Shown here: positions 36,901-45,444 of the stretch, piece after piece
Layout: each line of letters opens with the position of its first letter
How positions within the stretch are numbered: position 1 is the first letter of the stretch
From: Sulfitobacter sp.
Lineage (GTDB): Bacteria > Pseudomonadota > Alphaproteobacteria > Rhodobacterales > Rhodobacteraceae
Direction: 5' to 3'
Assembly: GCA_013002405.1 (NCBI GenBank)
Contig: JABDKA010000133.1
Coordinates: 1 to 45,585, forward strand
DNA length: 45,585 bases
Notes under the pieces: generated by a model
The model's database searches: none
Told to the model about the DNA's origin: nothing
What the model saw: the letters and a program-made list of their open reading frames with translations, nothing else
Made by a program: the position numbers and the translations under genes

Positions 36901-36935
36901 TGGGGGCCAGCCCCCCAAGCCCCCCCGGAGTTTTC
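36901..36935 (+). terminator. probable terminator after glsA
   Basis: A short GC hairpin, GGGGG-CCAG-CCCCC (36902-36915), lies about 55 bp past the glsA stop and is followed by AAGCCCCCCGGAGTTTTCTC. The T-tract is 17 bases beyond the stem, so the fit is imperfect. It matches the style of the element at 968-1005 (CCCCGGA(A/G) then T-rich), which suggests a shared intergenic element. Confidence 0.4.
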
Positions 36936-36977
36936 TCGGCAAAGCGAAGGGGTTGGAACGGATTATAGCGGCCCTGT

Positions 36978-38060
36978 TCAGCGCACCTTTAGCGTCGCCA
37001 GACCGATCATCGCCAGGATCAGCGAAATAATCCAGAAGCGGATCACGATCTGCGGTTCGGCCCAGCCCTTTTTTTCGTAGTGGTGATGGATCGGTGCCAT
37101 CAGGAAGACCCGCTTGCCGGTGCGTTTGAAATAAAGCACCTGGATGATCACGCTCAGCGCCTCCACCACGAAGAGGCCGCCGACGATGGCAAGCACCAGT
37201 TCATGCTTGGTCGCCACAGCGATGGCCCCCAGCGCCCCGCCGAGGGCGAGCGATCCGGTATCCCCCATGAAGACCGCCGCAGGGGGTGCGTTGTACCACA
37301 GGAAGCCCAGCCCTCCGCCAAAGATCCCGGCGGTGAAGATCAGGATTTCCCCGGTGCCGGGCACGTAGTGGACATCGAGGTATTCGGTGAAATCGACCCG
37401 GCCCACAGCGTAAGAGATGATCCCCAGCGCGCCCGCCGCGATCATCACCGGCATGATGGCCAGCCCGTCCAGCCCGTCGGTCAGGTTCACCGCATTGGCC
37501 GCGCCGACAATGACGACGATCGCGAAGGGGACGAAGAAAAAGCCCAGATTGATCAGCGTATCCTTGAAGACCGGAAGCGCCAATTGGAATTGCAGCATCT
37601 CGGGGTGGTAGGAGGCCGCCCAGTAGCCCGCAATGCCCGATATGAGAAACCCCAGCAAGAGCCGGACCCGTCCGGACACACCCGAGGTGGTCTGCTTGCT
37701 CACCTTGGCGTAATCATCCGCAAAACCGATGGCCGCAAAGCTCATCGTCACAAACAGCACCAGCCAGACGAAGGGATTGTCGAGCCGCGCCCAGAGCAGC
37801 GTGGAGGTGAGCAGCGCGCCCACGATCAACAGCCCCCCCATGGTGGGCGTCCCCGCCTTGACGAAATGCCCCTCGGGACCGTCGTCGCGGATCGGCTGTC
37901 CCTTGCCCTGCCGCCGCCGCAAAACCGCAATAAGGGGTTTTCCAAAGAGAAATCCGAAGAGCAGCGCCGTCAGAAAGGCGCCGCCGGCGCGGAAGGTGAT
38001 GTAGCGAAAAAGGTTAAAGAAATCACCGCCGTCTGACAGCAGGGTCAACCAATAGAGCAT
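36978..38060 (-). CDS. mraY: phospho-N-acetylmuramoyl-pentapeptide transferase
   Basis: Integral membrane enzyme transferring phospho-MurNAc-pentapeptide to undecaprenyl phosphate (lipid I). The 360-residue protein has about ten helices. Diagnostic motifs are the Asp pair [26 protein letters not shown] with the nucleophile/metal Asp region, and [13 protein letters not shown]. The start at ATG 38060 follows murF by 44 bp. It is the last gene of the mraZ-mraY segment, since glsA on the opposite strand follows. Confidence 0.98.
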   Translation of the reverse strand: MLYWLTLLSDGGDFFNLFRYITFRAGGAFLTALLFGFLFGKPLIAVLRRRQGKGQPIRDDGPEGHFVKAGTPTMGGLLIVGALLTSTLLWARLDNPFVWLVLFVTMSFAAIGFADDYAKVSKQTTSGVSGRVRLLLGFLISGIAGYWAASYHPEMLQFQLALPVFKDTLINLGFFFVPFAIVVIVGAANAVNLTDGLDGLAIMPVMIAAGALGIISYAVGRVDFTEYLDVHYVPGTGEILIFTAGIFGGGLGFLWYNAPPAAVFMGDTGSLALGGALGAIAVATKHELVLAIVGGLFVVEALSVIIQVLYFKRTGKRVFLMAPIHHHYEKKGWAEPQIVIRFWIISLILAMIGLATLKVR

Positions 38061-38104
38061 CCATCACGTCCTTAACACATCATCTAGAGGCAAGCGGCCC
38101 CGGC

Positions 38105-39532
38105 TCACGCCGCGGGCTCCGGATGGCCCATTTTCCGGATCGCGTCAACGATTACGGCAAGTCGCATCGACAGGGAGCCCTTGGCAAGCACCACGTCGCC
38201 GCTGTCCAAAAGCCCCCGTAACTCCCCCGCCAGATCGGCGGATGTCTCGGCCCAGAGGCCGCGCTGGTGTTCGGGCAACTGATCATAGAGCGCCTTCATC
38301 AGCGGCCCGATGCAGTGCACCACGTCCAGCTTCTGGGTGGCTTCCAGATCGGCCAGCCCTGCGTGCAGGGCGCGCTCCTCCTTGCCAAGCTCCTTCATGT
38401 CCCCCAGGATCGCGATCCGTCGGCCCTTGCTGACCCGACCGATGTCGTGCCTCACCTCGGAGGCGGCCAGCACCTCGAGCGCGGCCGCCATCGAGGCCGG
38501 GTTCGCATTGTAGCTGTCGTCAATCAAATTCAGCGACAGGTGCCGCTCCACGGGGTCAAGCACGATGGTTTCCCGCACACCCCGGCCCGCGTAGGGCTGC
38601 CAGCGCCCCAGCGCCTGCGCCGCCAGAGCCAGATCGGCCCCGAGTGCCTTACAGACTGCCAACGCCCCCAACCCGTTCATGGCGAAATGCCTGCCTGGGG
38701 AGGCGATCTTGAAAAGCAGGGGCACCTCCTCCGCATCGGCCTGGACGACCGTCACGTCGGCCTGCACCAGCACATCCTTCAGCCTGAACTGATCCCCGTG
38801 GGTACCAAATGTGAGGGCCTTCAGCTTTTGATCGGCCGCCTTGGCCCGGAGGGTTTCGGTTGTTTCGATATCGGCGTTCACAACGGCCATTCCACCGGGG
38901 CTGACTCCCTCGAAGATGGAGGCCTTCTCATCGGCGATCCTGTTGACGTCTTCGAAGGCTTCCAGATGGGCAGGTGCCACGGTGGTGACCATGGCCACGT
39001 GCGGCCGGGCCAGTTTCGCCAGCGGGGCAATCTCACCGGGGTGGTTCGTCCCGATCTCGATGATTGCGAATTGCGTATCGCGCGGCATCCGGGCGAGGGT
39101 CAGGGGCACACCCCAATGGTTGTTGTAGCTGGCAACGGAGGCGTGCGTGCGCCCCTGCTCCGACAACATCGTCAGCAACATCTCCTTGGTCGAGGTCTTG
39201 CCGACCGACCCGGTGATGGCGGCCACCCGCGCCCCCGTCCGTGCGCGCCCTGCAGCACCCAACCTTTCCAGCCCCTTCAGGACATCTTCCACGATCAGCA
39301 GCGGCGCATCCTTGGCCACCCCTTCCGGGATGCGGGACACCAGCGCCGCAGCAGCCCCCTTCTCAAGCGCCTGTGCGACGAAATCGTGCCCGTCACGCAG
39401 GTCTTTCAAGGCGACAAAGAGATCCCCGGGCGCAAGCGTTCGTGTGTCAATCGACACCCCCTCACAGGCCCAGTTCCCTTGCGCTTTGCCTCCTGAGGCC
39501 GCCGCGGCCTCCTGCGCCGTCCAAAGGCTCAT
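38105..39532 (-). CDS. murF: UDP-MurNAc-tripeptide--D-Ala-D-Ala ligase
   Basis: Completes the pentapeptide by adding D-Ala-D-Ala. The 475 residues show the N-terminal SIDTRTLAPGDLFVALKDLRDGHDF, the ATP-binding GSVGKTSTKEML, IEIGTNHPGEI, and the C-terminal LIDDSYNANPASMAAALEVL and ILGDMKELGKEE. This pattern separates MurF from MurC/D/E. The start overlaps the end of murE by 4 bp, indicating translational coupling. Confidence 0.98.
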   Translation of the reverse strand: MSLWTAQEAAAASGGKAQGNWACEGVSIDTRTLAPGDLFVALKDLRDGHDFVAQALEKGAAAALVSRIPEGVAKDAPLLIVEDVLKGLERLGAAGRARTGARVAAITGSVGKTSTKEMLLTMLSEQGRTHASVASYNNHWGVPLTLARMPRDTQFAIIEIGTNHPGEIAPLAKLARPHVAMVTTVAPAHLEAFEDVNRIADEKASIFEGVSPGGMAVVNADIETTETLRAKAADQKLKALTFGTHGDQFRLKDVLVQADVTVVQADAEEVPLLFKIASPGRHFAMNGLGALAVCKALGADLALAAQALGRWQPYAGRGVRETIVLDPVERHLSLNLIDDSYNANPASMAAALEVLAASEVRHDIGRVSKGRRIAILGDMKELGKEERALHAGLADLEATQKLDVVHCIGPLMKALYDQLPEHQRGLWAETSADLAGELRGLLDSGDVVLAKGSLSMRLAVIVDAIRKMGHPEPAA

Positions 39533-41013
39533 CCGCCGCTCCCATCCAGGGCGGACACCGCAAGGCTCGCCTGTTCTGCATCGTCGAAGGGCAGCACATC
39601 ATCGCCGATGACCTGCCCCGTTTCATGTCCCTTGCCCGCGATCAGCAGCGCATCCCCCGGCCCCAGCTTGTCGATCCCACGCAGGATTGCCTCGGCGCGA
39701 TCACCCACTTCTGTCGCACCGGGCGCGCCTTCCAACACGGCAGCGCGGATCGTGGCGGGGTCTTCGGAGCGGGGGTTGTCGTCGGTCACGATAACCCCAT
39801 CGGCATTCTCCGCCGCCGCCTCTCCCATCAGGGGGCGTTTCTTGCGGTCCCTGTCACCGCCTGCCCCGACAATGGCAATCAGCTTGCCCATCACGTGGGG
39901 GCGCATGGCTTTGAGGGCGGTCGCAATCGCGTCAGGGGTGTGGGCATAGTCGACAAAGACCGCTGCCCCATTGTCCCGCGTCGCCGCCAGCTGCATCCGG
40001 CCCCGCACCGTCTTGAGAGGCGGCAGTGTGTCAAAGACCTCCTCCGCATCCGCCCCGCAGGCAATCACCAGGCCCGCAGCAAGGAGCACATTCTCGGCCT
40101 GAAAGCCCCCGATCAGCTCCAGCCGCTTCTGATAGGCCTTGCCGCGCCACTCAAACAGGATCTCCTGCCCCGTTGCGTCAAAACGCTGGTTCTTGAGGTG
40201 AAGATCGCCCCCGTCCCGGCCCACGCTGATCACCTCGCAGCCGCGCGCCTTGGCAATGGCGGCCATGTCGATGCCCTTGGGATCGTCGATATTGATGACC
40301 GCGGTACCCTCCTCTGGCAGAACGCGGGCGAAAAGCCCGGCCTTGGCGTCGAAATAGGCCTCAAAGCTCTCGTGATAGTCCAGATGGTCCTGCGTGAAAT
40401 TGGTAAACCCCGCCGCCTTCAGGATGACCCCGTCCAGCCGCCGCTGGTCCAGCCCGTGGGATGACGCCTCCATCGCGGCGTGGGTAATGCCATTGCGCGC
40501 TGCCTCGGCCAGGGCGCGATGCAGGGTTATGGGCTCGGGCGTGGTGTGGGCAAGCGGTGCGGTCCAGGCGCCTTCCACCCCGGTGGTGCCCAGGTTTACC
40601 GCCTGCAGCCCCATCTCGATCCAGATCTGGCGCACGAAGGAGGCGACGGAGGTCTTGCCGTTGGTGCCAGTCACCGCGACCATCACCTCCGGTTGCGCTC
40701 CGAACCAGAGTGCCGCGGTCCGCGCCAGCGCCTCGCGCGGCTGATCGGACAGGATCAGCGCGGCCCCCGCCTTGCGCACCGCATCGCCCGCGATCCGCGC
40801 CCCCTCCGCATCGGTCAGGACGGCCACGGCCCCATCGGCCACCGCCGCTGCGGCAAACCTGGCACCGTGCACCACAGTGCCGGGCATGGCGGCGAAAAGC
40901 GCGCCGGGGCGCACCGCACGGCTGTCGACGACAAGGTCGGAAATGTCGGGATTCGCACCCGAACTGGCCATCAGCCCCAGTGAATTCAGTGACATGCTGC
41001 GGGGGCGGTCCAT
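39529..41013 (-). CDS. murE: UDP-MurNAc-dipeptide--2,6-diaminopimelate ligase
   Basis: Adds meso-diaminopimelate as the third stem residue. The 494-residue protein has VVDSRAVRPGALFAAMPG, the ATP site GTNGKTSVASFVRQ, NFTQDHLDYHESFEAYFDAKAGLF, YAHTPDAIATALKAMR, and DDNPRSEDP. The DNPR signature favours meso-DAP over lysine, as expected for a Gram-negative. ATG 41013 is used; ATG 40995 (MSLNSLG) is an equally possible start. The gene lies 17 bp downstream of ftsI and overlaps murF. Confidence 0.98.
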   Translation of the reverse strand: MDRPRSMSLNSLGLMASSGANPDISDLVVDSRAVRPGALFAAMPGTVVHGARFAAAAVADGAVAVLTDAEGARIAGDAVRKAGAALILSDQPREALARTAALWFGAQPEVMVAVTGTNGKTSVASFVRQIWIEMGLQAVNLGTTGVEGAWTAPLAHTTPEPITLHRALAEAARNGITHAAMEASSHGLDQRRLDGVILKAAGFTNFTQDHLDYHESFEAYFDAKAGLFARVLPEEGTAVINIDDPKGIDMAAIAKARGCEVISVGRDGGDLHLKNQRFDATGQEILFEWRGKAYQKRLELIGGFQAENVLLAAGLVIACGADAEEVFDTLPPLKTVRGRMQLAATRDNGAAVFVDYAHTPDAIATALKAMRPHVMGKLIAIVGAGGDRDRKKRPLMGEAAAENADGVIVTDDNPRSEDPATIRAAVLEGAPGATEVGDRAEAILRGIDKLGPGDALLIAGKGHETGQVIGDDVLPFDDAEQASLAVSALDGSGG

Positions 41014-41030
41014 GGTCCGGGCTTTCGGGC

Positions 41031-42818
41031 TTAGTTACTGCTGGTCAGCGTTACCACAGGCTCATTCTTTGGTTCAACCGTGGGCCGCAGGCCCAGGAGA
41101 GGCGCTACACGGCGCACCATCTCAGCCGCCACGGGCACCGCCGTCCAGCCCGCCGTGCGGCGCGGCCTGTCGCCGGAGCTTTCGACCGGCTCATCCAATG
41201 TCACCACCAGCGCGTAACGCGGATCGTGGGCAGGGAAGATGGCGGCGAAGGTGGCGATCACCTTATCCTCGTAATAGCCGCCCCTGGGCCTGGGCTTGTC
41301 CGCCGTGCCGGTCTTGCCGCCGATGTGATAGCCGGGCACCTCGGCAAAGCTCGCCGTGCCCTTGGTCACCACCTTGCGCAGCATCGCCCGCGCATCCGCC
41401 GCCGCCCGGGCCGACATCACCTGCGGGCCGCGCTGCGGGCGCTGTTGTTTCAGGAGGGTCGGTTTCACCCGGTAACCACCGTTGGCGATGGCCGCGTAGC
41501 CCGCCGCCAGATGCATCGGGCTGGTCGAGATGCCGTGCCCATAGGAAATGGTCACCGTCGAAAGGTCCGTCCAGCGTTTCGGCAGGAGCGGCCTGCCGCC
41601 CGCAGCCTCAACGATCTCGAAGGGAGTTTCCTCAAAAAAGCCAAGGCTTTGCAAGAAATCCTTCTGCCGCTTCACACCGATGTCCAGCGCCATGCGGCCG
41701 GTGCCCCGGTTGGAGGACTTCACGATGATGTCCGTCACCGACAGCTTGCCGTAGTTCTTGTTGCGAAACTCACCGATGCGAAAGCCGCCCACCTTCATGG
41801 GGCCCTTGGTATCGATCACCGTTTGGGCGTTCACCAGCCCCAGGTCAATTGCCTGAGCCGCGGCAAAGATCTTGAAGACCGAGCCCAGTTCATAAACCCC
41901 CTGGACGGAGCGATTGAAGAGAGGGCTGTCCGAGGCATCCCCCTCCACCGCCGGACGGGGCCGGTCATTGGGATCGAATGAAGGCAGGGAAACAACGCTC
42001 ACCACTTCGCCGGTGCGCACATCCATGAGGACAGACGTCGCCCCCTTTGCGTTCATCAGCTTCATGCCGCCGTAAAGAACCCGTTCTGCCGCTGCCTGCA
42101 CGGTCAGATCCAGGGACAGCTGCAGCGGCTTGCCCGCATTGGCCGGATCGCGCAGGTAATCGTCGAAATACTTCTCAACCCCCGCTACGCCGATCACCTC
42201 AGCCGCGTTGACCCCTTCCTTGCCAAAGCTCGCCCCGCCCATCACGTGGGCGGCCAGCTTGCCATTGGGATAAAGCCGCATGTCGCGGGGGGCGAAAAGC
42301 AGACCGGGGTCGCCGATGTCGTGCACCGCCTGCATTTGCTCGGGTGAGATTTTCTTCTTGATCCAGAGGAACTTGCGCTTGCCCGTAAAGTCCTTGATCA
42401 GACGCTTTTCATCGAGATCGGGAAAGACCCTGACCAGCTTGCGGGCCGCCGCCTCGGGATCGACCATATGGCGGGGCTGGGCATAGAGCGCGTGGGTCTC
42501 GAAATTGGTCGCCAGCAGATGGCCGTTGCGGTCCACGATGTCGGCGCGGCTGGCAGAGATGATGGCCCCCGGCGCATAGGCGCGTGGCTCTACCGGCTCG
42601 GAGGTGGCAAGAAGTCCCATCCGAGCGCCCACAACCGCGAAGGCGCAGAAAAAGCAGACGCCCAGCACCAAGAGCCGTCCCTCGGCCCTCTGTCGGGCAT
42701 GATCGCGCATCTGTTCGTGGCGGATGCGCTTGTTCTCCCGCTCGATCGCGTCGGGGTTCTCGCCCTTCTCACGGGCCTCGAGAATGCGCGCCAGCGGGCG
42801 CAGGGGCGTGCGGATCAT
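41031..42818 (-). CDS. ftsI: septal peptidoglycan transpeptidase FtsI (PBP3)
   Basis: Class B penicillin-binding protein cross-linking septal peptidoglycan. The 595 residues comprise a long basic cytoplasmic tail (1-47), one transmembrane anchor (about 48-70), the pedestal with SRADIVDRNGHLLATN, and the transpeptidase domain. Active-site motifs are S313-V-F-K316 (ELGSVFKIF), S368-S-N370, and KTG in GGKTGTADKP. The order of motifs is normal. It overlaps ftsL by 4 bp upstream and precedes murE by 17 bp. An extended N-terminal tail of about 50 residues is longer than in E. coli but common in alphaproteobacteria. Confidence 0.98.
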   Translation of the reverse strand: MIRTPLRPLARILEAREKGENPDAIERENKRIRHEQMRDHARQRAEGRLLVLGVCFFCAFAVVGARMGLLATSEPVEPRAYAPGAIISASRADIVDRNGHLLATNFETHALYAQPRHMVDPEAAARKLVRVFPDLDEKRLIKDFTGKRKFLWIKKKISPEQMQAVHDIGDPGLLFAPRDMRLYPNGKLAAHVMGGASFGKEGVNAAEVIGVAGVEKYFDDYLRDPANAGKPLQLSLDLTVQAAAERVLYGGMKLMNAKGATSVLMDVRTGEVVSVVSLPSFDPNDRPRPAVEGDASDSPLFNRSVQGVYELGSVFKIFAAAQAIDLGLVNAQTVIDTKGPMKVGGFRIGEFRNKNYGKLSVTDIIVKSSNRGTGRMALDIGVKRQKDFLQSLGFFEETPFEIVEAAGGRPLLPKRWTDLSTVTISYGHGISTSPMHLAAGYAAIANGGYRVKPTLLKQQRPQRGPQVMSARAAADARAMLRKVVTKGTASFAEVPGYHIGGKTGTADKPRPRGGYYEDKVIATFAAIFPAHDPRYALVVTLDEPVESSGDRPRRTAGWTAVPVAAEMVRRVAPLLGLRPTVEPKNEPVVTLTSSN

Positions 42819-43177
42819 GAGGGGTCCTCCTGTTCCTGCGGCGCGTTCATGCTGGAGACATCCACCGGGTTGGTGATCGGCAATAGCGGCGCGGGGGGAT
42901 AGGCGACCTGATCGATCATGCCGAACTGGTCGGGCCGCAGGGGCAGCAGGCCTAGCCGGTCATAATTCAGCACCGTCAGATCGCGCAGCCGCTCGGGGCG
43001 GTTCTGGTAGGCCCATTCGGCCCGCAGCACCGCCAGCCGCGCATGGGCGGCCTGAATGTTGCGGTGCAGCTTGTCCGCCTCGCTCAGCGCCTGCTGGGTC
43101 GCGTAATTCTCACGGTAGGCCCAGAAGGCCAGTCCAATGACCGCGAGGGAGGTCAGGATATAAAGGATCGCGCGCAT
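42815..43177 (-). CDS. ftsL: cell division protein FtsL
   Basis: A 120-residue bitopic division protein: short N-terminus, one transmembrane helix (AILYILTSLAVIGLAFWAY), then a coiled-coil-like stretch (ATQQALSEADKLHRNIQAAHARLAVLRAEWAYQ) and a Pro-rich tail. It would form the FtsQLB subcomplex. The sequence is poorly conserved in general; identity rests on this layout, the RAEWAYQNRPERL segment often seen in FtsL, and its position between rsmH and ftsI. The start lies just before the rsmH stop (no gap), and it overlaps ftsI by 4 bp. Confidence 0.93.
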   Translation of the reverse strand: MRAILYILTSLAVIGLAFWAYRENYATQQALSEADKLHRNIQAAHARLAVLRAEWAYQNRPERLRDLTVLNYDRLGLLPLRPDQFGMIDQVAYPPAPLLPITNPVDVSSMNAPQEQEDPS

Positions 43178-44167
43178 CTATTTCCCCTTAACCATCGGCA
43201 TGCCTATTGCCCTTGCATCTACCTTGCCCGCAGGCGCATCCGTCCGCACTGCCACCCGCAACTTGGCCGACCGGCTGCGCGGGTTTTCGGCCAGTTCCTG
43301 GGCGTCCGGGCCTATGGCCTTGCGTTTATCCACGGTGAACTGGGGCGCCGCGCGCTCGACATCGGGCGCGAAACGGTTTGGATTGCCACCGCCACCCGAC
43401 CGCGCCGTAAGGAAGCGCTTGACCATCCGGTCCTCGACCGAGTGAAAGGTCACCACCGCCAGCTTGCCGCCCGGCTTCAAAGCCCGCTCAGCTGCCATAA
43501 GTCCCTGAAAAAGCTCGCCGTATTCGTCATTCACCGCGATCCGCAGCGCCTGAAAGCTCCTTGTGGCAGGATGGGACTGGCCGGGCTTGGCCCGGGGCAG
43601 ACAGCCCTCCACAATCCGCGCCAGTTCCAGCGTCCTCTTGATGGGTGCCAAATCACGGGCCTTCACGATGGCTTTGGCGATGCGACGGCTTGCACGCTCC
43701 TCGCCGTACTGGAAGAGGATATTGGCCAGCGTCGCTTCGTCGGCCTCGTTGACCAGATCGGCGGCGGAGGGCCCCTCCTGGGACATCCGCATGTCAAGCG
43801 GACCGTCTTTCATGAAGGAAAAACCTCGCTCGGCCTGATCAAGCTGCATGGAGGAGACGCCAAGATCCAGCACGACCCCATCCAGATCCTGCGCATACTC
43901 ATCCATGTGCGAAAAGACACCCAGCTGCATGGTGATCCGACCGGCGTAATCCCCGGCCCATTCCGCCGCCATCTCAAAGGCGAGCGGATCACGGTCCACT
44001 GCGATGACGAAATCGGCCCCTGCGTCCAGCAACCCGCGTGTATAGCCACCCGCGCCGAAAGTGCCGTCCAGCCATGTGCCGGTCACGGGGGCAACCGCTT
44101 TGAGAAGGGGACGCAGCAGAACGGGGGTATGGGGGGCAGGCAAATCAGGGGAGGCCGCAGCAGCCAT
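43178..44167 (-). CDS. rsmH: 16S rRNA (cytosine1402-N4)-methyltransferase
   Basis: AdoMet-dependent methyltransferase modifying C1402 of 16S rRNA. The 329-residue protein begins with [14 protein letters not shown], then the SAM-binding [54 protein letters not shown], and the C-terminal [14 protein letters not shown]. These are diagnostic (MraW/RsmH). It lies 5 bp downstream of the mraZ stop and abuts ftsL. Confidence 0.98.
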   Translation of the reverse strand: MAAAASPDLPAPHTPVLLRPLLKAVAPVTGTWLDGTFGAGGYTRGLLDAGADFVIAVDRDPLAFEMAAEWAGDYAGRITMQLGVFSHMDEYAQDLDGVVLDLGVSSMQLDQAERGFSFMKDGPLDMRMSQEGPSAADLVNEADEATLANILFQYGEERASRRIAKAIVKARDLAPIKRTLELARIVEGCLPRAKPGQSHPATRSFQALRIAVNDEYGELFQGLMAAERALKPGGKLAVVTFHSVEDRMVKRFLTARSGGGGNPNRFAPDVERAAPQFTVDKRKAIGPDAQELAENPRSRSAKLRVAVRTDAPAGKVDARAIGMPMVKGK

Positions 44168-44172
44168 GGCGT

Positions 44173-44676
44173 TCAGCCCTCCGGCCTGCCGTCCAGGAAC
44201 TGGAGCGGGTCAAAGTCCTCGGGCAGCTCCCCAAGCCACTCTTCTTCCTTGGCACGTTCGACGGTGTCGTAGGTTTCGGGCTTCCAGATCTGGAACGTAT
44301 CACCGGCGGCGATGAAAAAGGCCTCGCCCTCCAGGTCAATCTTCTGCCGCAGCTTGGCAGGCAGGACCAGGCGGCCGGTTTCATCCACATTCGTTGGAAA
44401 AGACTGGCCGTGAAAAAGCCGCTGCAGCATCTTGCGCTCCATGGAGCCGCGCGGCAGATCGTCGATCTTGCGATCCACCTCGTCGATGGCATCCATCGTG
44501 TAGCATTCCAGGAAATTGCGGCGCTGGTCGCCGTAGACGATCACAAGTTCAGGATTGTCGCCATTTTTCCAGTTCGGATCACCGGCCTCCAGCACACGAC
44601 GAAAGGAGGCTGGAATGGACACCCGCCCCTTGCTGTCGACCTTGTGCTGGCTTTCGCCTCTGAACCTGCGGCTCAC
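44173..44676 (-). CDS. mraZ: transcriptional regulator MraZ
   Basis: First gene of the division cluster; MraZ is a DNA-binding regulator that represses its own operon in E. coli by binding TGGG repeats. The 167-residue form starts at GTG 44676 ([20 protein letters not shown]). Both tandem AbrB-like halves carry the DxxGR motif: [13 protein letters not shown] and [18 protein letters not shown]-started extension to 44778 would add 34 low-complexity residues without family similarity. Matching operator repeats lie at 45142-45165, about 470 bp upstream, so autoregulation is likely. Confidence 0.95.
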   Translation of the reverse strand: MSRRFRGESQHKVDSKGRVSIPASFRRVLEAGDPNWKNGDNPELVIVYGDQRRNFLECYTMDAIDEVDRKIDDLPRGSMERKMLQRLFHGQSFPTNVDETGRLVLPAKLRQKIDLEGEAFFIAAGDTFQIWKPETYDTVERAKEEEWLGELPEDFDPLQFLDGRPEG

Positions 44677-44757
44677 GTTCTCTGCCTTGTCTGCGCCTGC
44701 TGCGCTTGGTCCCGTTTGCGCCCCCGCGCTGAAATTTCGATCCCCAGAAATAGGAAC

Positions 44758-44791
44758 GGCGGGTTGATCTGCTGCCACTGATCAACCCGCC
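44758..44791 (-). repeat. perfect 12-bp inverted repeat in mraZ leader
   Basis: GGCGGGTTGATC (44758-44769) and GATCAACCCGCC (44780-44791) are exact reverse complements with a 10-base spacer. If transcribed from upstream, it forms a strong stem-loop 82-115 nt before the mraZ start codon. No T-tract follows on either strand, so it is not a standard terminator. It could be a protein-binding palindrome or a leader RNA structure. Confidence 0.8.
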
Positions 44792-45118
44792 GCCTCATCC
44801 CGCGACTTGGCGGGGAAGTCCGACTGCGCGCGCCACCTGGGGGGATGTCTGCTCGCCCGCGCGCCGGATCTCTTGGTCTGATGAAACCGAGGTGCCTGTA
44901 TGAAACCTGCTTGGTTCTTATTTGGTTGGGGTCGTTTGTTGCCCCGTGTCCCGTTCTCATCCGATGCATTAGGGATGCCATGGGAATTCGTGGGCGTCTA
45001 CGTTTTTTTGCGATTTTTCCCCAATTTTTTGTTTTGCACAGGGACACAATGAGATCTTTTTTCGGATATTTAGGCCTTCTCTTGCCACAATTAGGGCTAG
45101 TGAAGCCATTGAGCACAA

Positions 45119-45146
45119 CATATAGCGCACCAGAAGGTGTGCCCAA
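45119..45146 (-). promoter_or_regulatory. candidate mraZ promoter
   Basis: On the - strand TTGGGC (45146-45141) and TATATG (45124-45119) are 16 bp apart, resembling -35 and -10 boxes. The -35 overlaps the last TGGG repeat of the MraZ operator, which would let MraZ block polymerase. Transcription would start near 45112, leaving a leader of about 435 nt. The -10 matches only four of six consensus bases. Confidence 0.35.
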
Positions 45147-45165
45147 AATGTCCCATCTATTCCCA
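45142..45165 (-). promoter_or_regulatory. MraZ operator: three TGGG repeats at 10-bp period
   Basis: On the - strand TGGGA-ATAGA-TGGGA-CATTT-TGGGC: three TGGGN units each separated by 5 bp (plus-strand CCCA at 45142, 45152 and 45162). A fourth TGGG (plus CCCA at 45176-45179) is 14 bp further upstream, off phase. This exactly matches the TGGGN-N5 repeat pattern reported for MraZ binding, in the same orientation as mraZ. Confidence 0.85.
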
Positions 45166-45184
45166 GAAAAATTGACCCACACAC

Positions 45185-45193
45185 TTATCCACA
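45185..45193 (+). promoter_or_regulatory. DnaA box (TTATCCACA)
   Basis: A perfect match to the strong DnaA-binding consensus TTATCCACA, 20 bp upstream of the MraZ operator. Two weaker tandem copies follow at 45241-45249 (ATATCCACC) and 45250-45258 (GAATCCACA), two mismatches each and abutting. They lie between the mraZ promoter region and the divergent gene at 45445. Confidence 0.6.
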
Positions 45194-45444
45194 ATATGTG
45201 TTCCTAATATGTTCCGATTTAACCTGCAAAACCAATTCGAATATCCACCGAATCCACAATCTATTTGCGAGTCATTCGGTATTGCCTGACCATTTTCCAT
45301 GACGGTTCAGGCAACCTCCCATGATTTCCCGCGGCGTTTCCCACGCAATCCCACCCGACCGGCATGCATTCGCCGAAAGGCGCGCATCACTTGCTTCTTG
45401 CTTCGTTCCAATCCAAAAAGCGGCGGCAAGGTAAGGAGACCGGC

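Larger units (their letters stand above)
44677..45444. other. AT-rich intergenic region upstream of mraZ
   Basis: This 768-bp stretch holds no convincing gene. Open frames exist on both strands (for example + strand 44845-45207 and - strand 44673-45194), but their composition is not protein-like. About 45000-45300 is clearly more AT-rich than the rest of the window. It contains the MraZ operator, a candidate promoter, DnaA-type boxes, two GANTC sites (45250-45254 and 45269-45273) that could be CcrM methylation targets, and an inverted repeat. It must serve the mraZ leader and the divergent gene at 45445. Confidence 0.7.

Noticed and set aside
44677-44778. N-terminally extended MraZ starting at 44778
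   Set aside because: The added 34 residues have no family similarity and run through the inverted repeat; GTG 44676 gives the conserved start.
44981-44994. Two TGGG units at 10-bp period on the + strand
   Set aside because: Only two units, opposite orientation to mraZ, and far from the three-unit operator; may be chance.
44673-45194. Long open frame on the - strand through the mraZ leader, and + strand frame 44845-45207
   Set aside because: Residue composition is not protein-like, no ribosome-binding site, and the region holds regulatory sites and an inverted repeat.
44677-45200. RNase P RNA (rnpB), which I recall lying near mraZ in some alphaproteobacteria
   Set aside because: No GAGGAAAGTC-type core or matching 3' domain is present on either strand, and the region is too AT-rich in its middle.
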